Positions 1-5,752 of a stretch of DNA of 6,516 nucleotides are shown here, piece after piece. The notes below the pieces were generated by a model. It saw only the letters and a program-made list of their open reading frames with translations. It ran no database searches and was not told where the DNA came from. Position numbers and translations under genes: made by a program. The DNA comes from Verrucomicrobiota bacterium (lineage in GTDB: Bacteria; Verrucomicrobiota; Verrucomicrobiia; Limisphaerales; UBA1096): positions 1-6,516 of the forward strand of contig JASLKI010000288.1 of the NCBI GenBank assembly GCA_030747575.1, read 5' to 3'. The first letter of the stretch is position 1. Each line of letters begins with the position of its first letter.

Positions 1-881
1 TGCTGAGTACCGAGTGGCCTTATGACAGGCGTGCCAAGGAGATCGAACTACCCGGGGCGATGCCGCTGGTCAGGGAGTTTTGCCGAAAGACAAAATCCAG
101 TAGCTTTACTACTCCAAGGAAGCGTCGTTTTGAAACGGGTAGCGGAAAGTACCGTTCCCATTGGTTGACCGCAGATTTTTCAAAGGAAGGCAGCGGAGTC
201 ACCATGTTCGCCTACGAGTTTGCGAAGGCACTGAACCGACCGGGCATCCCACAGGGCTTCATCACGATGTCATCCGGGCGAGGGGGGCGGAACCGGCAAC
301 TCTCTTCTCCGTTGTCCTGGACCTCCTTCCAAGGGGTAAGGAACGTGAAGAGCCCGGCCTTTAAATCCCGCCTTGAGGAATTGTTCCTGCAGTTCCCCAG
401 CTCCGGGGTGGCAAGAAAGGCTGCCGCTGGGCATCTTGAGGAGGTTAAAGAATTTGTGACAAGTATCACCGCGGGCGGTAAGAAGTTTGCGGATTCATCG
501 CGCTTTGCGCTCAAGGCACCTTCCTTCCCTGAAGCGGGCAAGAGAGGCACCGTTGCCTCCGATACGATTCCAACCTATACCTACAACTGGTGCGTGAGCC
601 CGCTGACCCCCATGAGTGTTGCGGGTGTGGTTTGGGTGCCTTCCGAAAGCAATATCGGCGAGAACCCTGCCCATTATGCGGCCGAACTGGAGACCTACGC
701 CAAGAGCCTTCCGGACACTTACGGGCAGGAGAAAATTCAGTTCCTCTACGCCCAACCTGCAAGCTCACTGGTTGAAGGCCTCACTGCCCCCAAGATTAAG
801 GGGGCCAAAAGTGTCTCCTTTGAGCAATGGCCCAAGAGTTTAAAAAGCATTGCCGCCGCATTGGCTGAACTGGCTGAGTAA
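1..881 (+). CDS. SGNH/sialate O-acetylesterase-like protein, 5' partial, possibly catalytically degenerate
   Basis: The frame is open from the left edge (first full codon at 3) to TAA at 879-881, giving 292 visible residues. An ATG at 60 exists, but similarity appears to continue upstream of it, so the true start lies outside the window. The visible part resembles the second half of sialate O-acetylesterase-like SGNH hydrolases. MFAYEFAKAL (from about residue 68) and GFITMSSGRGG (85-95) match the family's 'F...F...L..P.GlI..SwGGT' stretch. GVVWVPSESN (about 208-217) sits where the family has GVIWYQGESN, with the Gln-Gly of that block replaced by Pro-Ser. The family's terminal catalytic D-x-x-H-P is not visible: the best matching place reads EQWPKSL (W276), and no His follows the SESN block except in NPAHY. 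The nucleophile region (GQSN-like) and any signal peptide would be off the edge. The gene ends 25 bases before another esterase of the same superfamily. Fold assignment is fairly secure; activity and substrate are not. Confidence 0.78.
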   Translation, partial: LSTEWPYDRRAKEIELPGAMPLVREFCRKTKSSSFTTPRKRRFETGSGKYRSHWLTADFSKEGSGVTMFAYEFAKALNRPGIPQGFITMSSGRGGRNRQLSSPLSWTSFQGVRNVKSPAFKSRLEELFLQFPSSGVARKAAAGHLEEVKEFVTSITAGGKKFADSSRFALKAPSFPEAGKRGTVASDTIPTYTYNWCVSPLTPMSVAGVVWVPSESNIGENPAHYAAELETYAKSLPDTYGQEKIQFLYAQPASSLVEGLTAPKIKGAKSVSFEQWPKSLKSIAAALAELAE

Positions 882-891
882 GGCTGGCTAA
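862..891 (+). repeat. Short direct repeats TGGCTGA, TGGCTGA, TGGCTAA
   Basis: Copies begin at 862, 871 and 885 and straddle the stop codon of the first gene, just upstream of the second gene. The first two encode the Leu-Ala-Glu-Leu-Ala-Glu tail of the first protein, so the repetition may only reflect that peptide. Spacing is 9 then 14 bases. The repeat itself is directly visible; any role as an operator is speculation. Confidence 0.35.
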
Positions 892-906
892 TTTAAATAA
901 ACAAAA
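889..906 (+). promoter_or_regulatory. AT-rich leader before the esterase start, no Shine-Dalgarno
   Basis: Between the two esterase genes, bases 889-906 are A/T except for the C at 902. No AGGA-like ribosome binding site precedes the ATG at 907 or the one at 922. An A/T-rich unstructured leader can support initiation without a Shine-Dalgarno sequence, as is common in several non-proteobacterial phyla. TAATTT at 889-894 could serve as a -10-like element, but I see no -35 element at a suitable distance, so a promoter is only a weak possibility. Confidence 0.3.
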
Positions 907-3153
907 ATGTATCCATACCCCATGACCCGATCAATCTTGTGTTTACTCCTCTCGACGCTCTTGTTTCTCCCAACCCATGCTGCGGAGGTTTCTTTTCTCC
1001 TGCCTGATCCCGATGGAAAACCGGGGGATGCAAGCAAACCGATCAAGGTCTACATTCTGGCCGGCCAGTCAAACATGGTTGGCATGGGCAACTTAAGCGG
1101 AGCCAGGAATGTCTACGATGGAGTCTACCTGAGCTCGGATCCTGGCGTTCCTGATGGGCCACTGCAGATTTATAAAGTGGGCAACTACAAGACCTCACCA
1201 TTGGCCGTTTATCTTCCTGACGGAAAGAAGACCGACAAACCGATTGCCGAAGGACAGTTCGAGGTGTCACGGAGTGGCGTGTATCAGTTGAGCTGTGGTT
1301 TTGGTGCGGGTTCCCGTGCCGTGATATTGCTTGAGGGTAAGGTCATCCGGCAGGAGGTAAAGCTTGAGGCAGGGAAGCGATACTCGTTTTCAATCAAGGA
1401 CTTCAAGGGTGAGCCGCCAAGGTTTTGGATGCGGAAGATGGACCTGCTCGGTAATGGCGATCTCGAAGCCGTCGCCAAACGTGAGGGCAAATTTCCGTGG
1501 TTGGTGGATGCCGCCGGCGAATGGTCGGTAAGGCATGATGTTTGTTTTCAGGAAGCGAGGCTGGTCAAGGATGGGCGTGGTTCGCTTTTGAGCGCCACTT
1601 CCAACGGCAAGTCCATCGGGCCGGAGCTTGGTTTTGGCCACGTCCTCGGCACGTTCCATGACGAGCAGGTCCTGCTAATCAAGACGGCGCAGGGCAACCG
1701 TTCACTGGGTTTTGATTTCCGTCCGCCGTCGAGCGGGCGCACCGATCCAGGTAATGAATTCGAGTCTGCCGAGTACAAGCTCATGGTTGAAGGCGTCCGT
1801 AAGACGCTCGCCAACATCGACAAGGTTGTGCCGGGGTACAAGGATCAGGGGTACGAAATCGCCGGTTTTGTTTGGTTTCAGGGCCACAAGGACAGCTTCT
1901 CTGAAGTGTTGATCGAAGAATACGAAAAACATCTGGTCAACCTGATCAACGATGTCCGCATGGAGTTCAAGACGCCAAAACTGCCGGCGGTGGTCGCCAC
2001 CGTTGGGTTTGGCGGAAACAATATGCAGGAGAAGTTCCTGAGGATTCTCAAGGCCCAGATGGCCGTCGGTGACGCCAAGGAACATCCGGAGTATGCCGGT
2101 AATGTTGCTTCAGTCGATACCCGCGACTTTTGGCGTGAGGTGGACGAATCGCCAACCAACCAGGATTACCACTACAATCGCAACGCTGAGACCTACCTGT
2201 TGATCGGGGACGCCCTCGGTCGCGCCATGGTCAGGTTGCTCGGCGGCAAGGCAGAACCTCTGCCTCTGGCCCCGAGACCTAAACGCGTCATTGCCGGGCA
2301 GGGCGTTGAGCGATCGGAATGGGAAAAAGCCGCTGCACAGAAGGCGCTGAAGCCGATTATCCTCGATGGCATTGCAGCTTCCTATATTTCCAACCCGCGC
2401 TACAACAAGGCCCTGCTCCAGGAGTCCGCTGGCGAACGCCCGCAGCGGGCAAACCAGTTTCTGCGGGGAGCGATGTACGGACTCGAAAACTGCTACCGTG
2501 CGGCCGGAGTCGACGACTACGATTGGCATTCCTTCGGCCCTGACTTTAACAAAGTAGACTGGAGTTACTACAGCTTTGATCCCAAGGAAACTTTGCCCAA
2601 GGACAAAGGCAGTCGCTACCGTAAGGTAACCTATCCCGCAGGCATGGAGAACTGGTTCGCACCCGTGTTCGATGCAGGTAAGGCTGGATGGAAGAAAGGC
2701 CTGCAACCGTTCGGGCAACTGGATGGCAAATTGGCACCGCTTTCAGAAACATGCACTGCCCCATTTTGCCGGTGTGGTGAAAAACCGAAGACCTTATGGG
2801 AAAAGGAAGTCCTGCTGGTTCGCGGTACGGTGGAACTTCCGTCACTAAAGAAAGATCATCGTTACCGTCTGGTGGTGGGAGGATCGGCTCATGTGAATTC
2901 AGGTGAAGGTTACGCGATCTATGCCAACGGCAAGTTGATTGCCGAGTCAAAAACCGGGGTTGCGGTCAGGCAGGGCGGTCAGCCTCGCGGCGTCCATATC
3001 TACGGCGATTTTATTGATGAATTCAAAGATGGTCAGGTCACTCTCGCAGTGACCAGTTTCCTGCGCTATAACCATCCACGTCGCGGTCTTCAACCGCCAC
3101 GCGGTCATATTTCCCTGCAAATTGAGGAACAAAAACTGCCTCCGCTAAAATAG
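907..3153 (+). CDS. Secreted sialate O-acetylesterase-like (SASA domain, SGNH) carbohydrate esterase
   Basis: The 748-residue protein has a Sec signal peptide: a hydrophobic core around residues 9-22 and a probable cut after THA (25/26). The ATG at 922 (MTRSIL...) is an equally good start and gives a more classical leader; neither start has a Shine-Dalgarno. The SASA/SGNH blocks are clear: AGQSNMVGMG with nucleophile Ser55; LLIKTAQGNRSL (256-267), followed by DFRPPSSG; GFVWFQGHKDSF (320-331); and NQDYHYNRNAETY (418-430), whose His422 is the likely catalytic base. Between blocks one and two lies a region of about 140 residues (roughly 85-225) rich in beta-type sequence, probably an inserted domain. 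Residues about 490-748 form a further C-terminal beta-rich region with Cys616, Cys621 and Cys623 close together, likely a galactose-binding-like module (inference). The family hydrolyses O-acetyl or other acyl esters on sugars. The substrate here is unknown; the label 'sialate' is inherited from the family and should not be taken literally. The protein would act in the periplasm or outside the cell. It sits 21 bases upstream of the cytochrome gene. Confidence 0.92.
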   Translation: MYPYPMTRSILCLLLSTLLFLPTHAAEVSFLLPDPDGKPGDASKPIKVYILAGQSNMVGMGNLSGARNVYDGVYLSSDPGVPDGPLQIYKVGNYKTSPLAVYLPDGKKTDKPIAEGQFEVSRSGVYQLSCGFGAGSRAVILLEGKVIRQEVKLEAGKRYSFSIKDFKGEPPRFWMRKMDLLGNGDLEAVAKREGKFPWLVDAAGEWSVRHDVCFQEARLVKDGRGSLLSATSNGKSIGPELGFGHVLGTFHDEQVLLIKTAQGNRSLGFDFRPPSSGRTDPGNEFESAEYKLMVEGVRKTLANIDKVVPGYKDQGYEIAGFVWFQGHKDSFSEVLIEEYEKHLVNLINDVRMEFKTPKLPAVVATVGFGGNNMQEKFLRILKAQMAVGDAKEHPEYAGNVASVDTRDFWREVDESPTNQDYHYNRNAETYLLIGDALGRAMVRLLGGKAEPLPLAPRPKRVIAGQGVERSEWEKAAAQKALKPIILDGIAASYISNPRYNKALLQESAGERPQRANQFLRGAMYGLENCYRAAGVDDYDWHSFGPDFNKVDWSYYSFDPKETLPKDKGSRYRKVTYPAGMENWFAPVFDAGKAGWKKGLQPFGQLDGKLAPLSETCTAPFCRCGEKPKTLWEKEVLLVRGTVELPSLKKDHRYRLVVGGSAHVNSGEGYAIYANGKLIAESKTGVAVRQGGQPRGVHIYGDFIDEFKDGQVTLAVTSFLRYNHPRRGLQPPRGHISLQIEEQKLPPLK
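3036..3054. repeat. Inverted repeat GGTCACT-N5-AGTGACC inside the esterase gene
   Basis: Perfect 7-base arms flank the loop CTCGC, about 100 bases before the esterase stop codon. It falls in codons for Val-Thr-Leu-Ala-Val-Thr, so it may be a by-product of the repeated Val-Thr. No T-run follows, so it is not a terminator. Confidence 0.3.
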
Positions 3154-3157
3154 AGAC

Positions 3158-3164
3158 AAAAGGA
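3158..3164 (+). promoter_or_regulatory. Ribosome binding site of the cytochrome gene
   Basis: AAAAGGA lies in the 21-base gap after the esterase stop. The AGGA core is 10 bases before the ATG at 3175 and 7 bases before an in-frame TTG at 3172. Spacing slightly favours TTG and codon preference favours ATG; the products differ by one residue. Confidence 0.6.
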
Positions 3165-3174
3165 CCGACTCTTG

Positions 3175-5748
3175 ATGCAATTTCATTCACTCCGCACCCG
3201 CATCAAAGTCGTGCTTGCATCGGCAGTGGTTTGCCTGTCTTTCGTTGAGGCAGTCTTTGCCGCTGAAATTCCTTCAGGGAAATCCGGTTTTGAGTCGCAT
3301 ATCAAACCGTTTTTTAAGACGTACTGTGTTGGGTGCCACGGACCGAAAAAGAGCAAGGGCAAGATCACCCTGCACAGCCTCGCTGGTGACCTGACTGCAG
3401 GTCAGGAGCTGGAACGATGGGAGTTGATTTTGGATGTGCTGAAAGCCGGAGAGATGCCTCCGGAAGAGGAGATGGTGCGGCCTGCCAAGTCGGTAGTGGC
3501 AGCGGTGACACAGTGGATTGAGTCGGACTTGCGTGACTATGTAAAACAGGCGAGTGGGGACGCGGGCGTCACAAGAACGCGTAGGCTCACCAACTTCGAG
3601 TATCAGAACACGATGCGTGATCTGTTGGGTTTTGAACTCGAGCTATCCAAAGACCTGCCCGTCGACCCGGAAAAACCGTATCATTTCAATAATACTGCGG
3701 AATTTATGATGATCGGGCCGGATCAACTGGTTCGCTACAAGGAAGCCGCACGCAGGGCTATGGCAGGCGCGATTGTCGACCCGGGAAAACCGGAAGTCCA
3801 CCGGGTCAGTGCGAAGTGGGAACACGGCAAGCCCGGCAAGGACGGATTGTCCGAGGCCGAAATTGGCGTTTATCAGGGGCCAGGAGTCGGCCGGAAAACA
3901 GTCGGCTTGAAAAGCTGGCCCAAAACAGGTGACTTTAGGATTCGCGTCAAGGCATCAGGGAATTTCCCGGTAGGATTCAAGGAAGTGCCACTCCGTCTAG
4001 TGATGGGCACCGACCTCCGTCATGATTCTGGATCGGGGGTCTATCAGGAAGTGGGAACCGTTCATCTGATAAACACCCCTGACAACCCTGAGGGGTTTGA
4101 GTTTCGGGGCCGCATTGAGAATATCCCGGTTCAGCCGTCCAGTAAGCATAGAAATAAGGTGCGCCCTCCCAGCATCACCATCACCGCCCAGAATATTTTC
4201 GACAACGGCGAACTCAACGACCATCGCAAGAGCGGCTTCGATGCCTCCTGGAGTGCCAAGGCTCCCCGTGTGGTCCTCCAGTCGCTCGAGTTTGAGGCTC
4301 CCATGGCTGAGATCTGGCCGCCGGAGCATCATACCCGCATCCTCTTTGAATCACCGCTGCGTGACACAAACACTGGCGAGTACGCTTATGAGGTCATCAA
4401 GCGCTTCATGATGCGGGCGTTCCGACGCCCTGTTGCCAGGGATGAGGTTGATCACTATTATCGGATCTACAAGATCTACGATGCCGAGTTCGATACTCTT
4501 GAGCAGGCGATGCGCGAGACGCTGGCGATGGTGCTGATATCTCCCCAGTTTCTTTATCACATGGCCATTGATGTCGCCGCCGCGACGAAGCAATACGAAC
4601 TCGCCTCACGCCTCTCCTATTTTCTTTGGGGAAGCATGCCAGACAAGGAGCTGTTCGATCTCGCTGCGTCAGGTAAACTGAATGCCCTCCCAGTGATTAA
4701 GACTCAGGCACGTCGGCTTTTGGCCGACAAGCGTGCCGAAGATTTTGTTAAAAATTTCACCACCCAGTGGCTGAGTATTGCCAAGATGAAAACGGTTAAC
4801 ATTAACCGTGATCTCTTTCCCCGGTTTCTCTATACCGTGCATGTCGGTGCGCGACGTGGTCAGGAGCAACAGTTCCGCCCAACCATCCGCGACTACATGC
4901 ACGAGGAGACGGTGGGTTTCATCAGTGAGTTGATCCGAAAAAACGCGAGCGTCATGAATGTCGTCGATTCGGATTTTGCTTACCTCAATGAACCGCTTGC
5001 GGTGCATTACGGTGTGGAAAGTGTGAGGGGATTGAAGCTTCGTGCCGTTCCGCTTAAGCCTGGGCACCGTCTTGGCGGACTGCTAACGCAGGGGTCGGTG
5101 TTAGTGGGAAACTCCACGGGTTCGGCTCCCCACCCGATCTATCGGGCTGTCTGGCTGCGCGAGGCGATTTTGGGTGACAAGGTCAAGCCACCACCTGCTG
5201 AAGTTCCGGCTTTATCCGATTCCGCCGGAGATTCCGCAGATGAAGCGGTCTCGATCAAGGATTTACTCGCGCTCCATAGAAACAAGGAAAGCTGCTACGA
5301 TTGTCATGTGCGACTTGATCCGTGGGGTATCCCCTTCGAACGCTACAGTGCGATTGGGAAATACCAGCCCTTTGTTCCCAAGGCCAAGGTTCGGGTGCGA
5401 GGTTTCAGCCATAAACAGGACAAGACCTTCGCTGGCTATAAGGCCTATCTGAAATCGATCTACACAGAGGAAGTGAAAGCCTCCTCGCGTGTGCCCCACG
5501 GCCCCGCTGTTGACGGGATGATGGAACTCAAAAAATATTTGCTCAATGACCGGAAGGATGAGATCGCCGAGAACATTATTCGGAGGCTGATGGCATACAG
5601 TATCGGCCGGGAACTCACCTACCGCGATCGATTTGAGGTCAAGAAATTGCTGAAGCTCGCGGAGGAGGACGGATACAAACTGCAGGACATGATCATATCC
5701 ATTTGCCAGAGCCCCACATTCACAGGTACCCTGACTAGGAGGGAGTAG
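3175..5748 (+). CDS. Exported planctomycete-type cytochrome c protein (PSCyt1-DUF1587-DUF1595-DUF1592-DUF1588-DUF1585)
   Basis: The 857-residue protein (858 if TTG at 3172 is used) has a Sec signal with a hydrophobic stretch at about 12-28 and a probable cut after VFA (29/30). Domains in order: a cytochrome c domain (about 40-100) with CVGCH (Cys51, Cys54, His55) and GEMPP, whose Met94 is a candidate distal haem ligand; DUF1587 (about 135-198, RRLTNFEYQNTMRDLLG); a beta-rich insert (about 229-378); DUF1595 (about 403-462, FMMRAFRRPVARDEV); DUF1592 (about 473-612, LASRLSYFLWGSMPDKELF); DUF1588 (about 618-728) with a second haem-type motif CYDCH (Cys707, Cys710, His711) followed by DPWGIPFE; and DUF1585 (about 780-852, NIIRRLMAYSIGRELTY). 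Length and order are typical of the family, and no domain is missing. The biochemical role of these proteins is not established; two CxxCH motifs imply c-type haem and electron transfer outside the cytoplasm. The downstream DUF1552 gene is the usual partner and follows with a 4-base gap. The identity of the domain family is secure; the function is open. Confidence 0.95.
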   Translation: MQFHSLRTRIKVVLASAVVCLSFVEAVFAAEIPSGKSGFESHIKPFFKTYCVGCHGPKKSKGKITLHSLAGDLTAGQELERWELILDVLKAGEMPPEEEMVRPAKSVVAAVTQWIESDLRDYVKQASGDAGVTRTRRLTNFEYQNTMRDLLGFELELSKDLPVDPEKPYHFNNTAEFMMIGPDQLVRYKEAARRAMAGAIVDPGKPEVHRVSAKWEHGKPGKDGLSEAEIGVYQGPGVGRKTVGLKSWPKTGDFRIRVKASGNFPVGFKEVPLRLVMGTDLRHDSGSGVYQEVGTVHLINTPDNPEGFEFRGRIENIPVQPSSKHRNKVRPPSITITAQNIFDNGELNDHRKSGFDASWSAKAPRVVLQSLEFEAPMAEIWPPEHHTRILFESPLRDTNTGEYAYEVIKRFMMRAFRRPVARDEVDHYYRIYKIYDAEFDTLEQAMRETLAMVLISPQFLYHMAIDVAAATKQYELASRLSYFLWGSMPDKELFDLAASGKLNALPVIKTQARRLLADKRAEDFVKNFTTQWLSIAKMKTVNINRDLFPRFLYTVHVGARRGQEQQFRPTIRDYMHEETVGFISELIRKNASVMNVVDSDFAYLNEPLAVHYGVESVRGLKLRAVPLKPGHRLGGLLTQGSVLVGNSTGSAPHPIYRAVWLREAILGDKVKPPPAEVPALSDSAGDSADEAVSIKDLLALHRNKESCYDCHVRLDPWGIPFERYSAIGKYQPFVPKAKVRVRGFSHKQDKTFAGYKAYLKSIYTEEVKASSRVPHGPAVDGMMELKKYLLNDRKDEIAENIIRRLMAYSIGRELTYRDRFEVKKLLKLAEEDGYKLQDMIISICQSPTFTGTLTRRE
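4792..4809. repeat. 18-base interrupted palindrome ACGGTTAA-CA-TTAACCGT
   Basis: Perfect 8-base arms with a 2-base centre lie inside the DUF1592 part of the cytochrome gene, in codons for Thr-Val-Asn-Ile-Asn-Arg. The symmetry resembles a dimeric regulator's operator, but its position deep inside a gene and the chance rate for such arms make a function doubtful. Confidence 0.3.
5737..5745 (+). promoter_or_regulatory. Strong ribosome binding site for the DUF1552 gene, inside the end of the cytochrome gene
   Basis: AGGAGGGAG forms the last Arg-Arg-Glu codons of the cytochrome gene, directly before its TAG. Depending on the core used, it is 7 to 10 bases upstream of GTG at 5753. This is the best Shine-Dalgarno in the window. 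It supports the GTG as the true start and suggests that ribosomes ending the upstream gene help start the next. Confidence 0.82.
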
Positions 5749-5752
5749 TACC

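Noticed and set aside
60..62. ATG at 60 as the start of the first gene
   Set aside because: The frame is open to the left edge and the family-like sequence needs a nucleophile block upstream, so the gene must begin outside the window.
786..805. GCCCCC-N8-GGGGGC hairpin near the end of the first gene, considered as a terminator
   Set aside because: It is inside the coding region about 75 bases before the stop and is followed by C and A residues, not a T-run.
2110..2718. Long open frame on the minus strand (202 codons) opposite the esterase gene
   Set aside because: It lies fully antisense to a well-supported secreted esterase, has no ribosome binding site, and resembles no family I know. It is a shadow of the coding bias.
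3036..3054. GGTCACT/AGTGACC hairpin considered as a terminator or attenuator
   Set aside because: It is within coding sequence, explained by repeated Val-Thr codons, and has no following T-run.
3193..3262. Cys in the cytochrome leader considered as a lipoprotein site
   Set aside because: The residues before it (AVVC) do not fit a lipobox, hydrophobic residues continue past it, and a standard VFA cut site follows.
4075..4102. ACCCCT...AGGGGT inverted arms in the cytochrome gene
   Set aside because: Only 6-base arms with a long loop inside a coding region; expected by chance.
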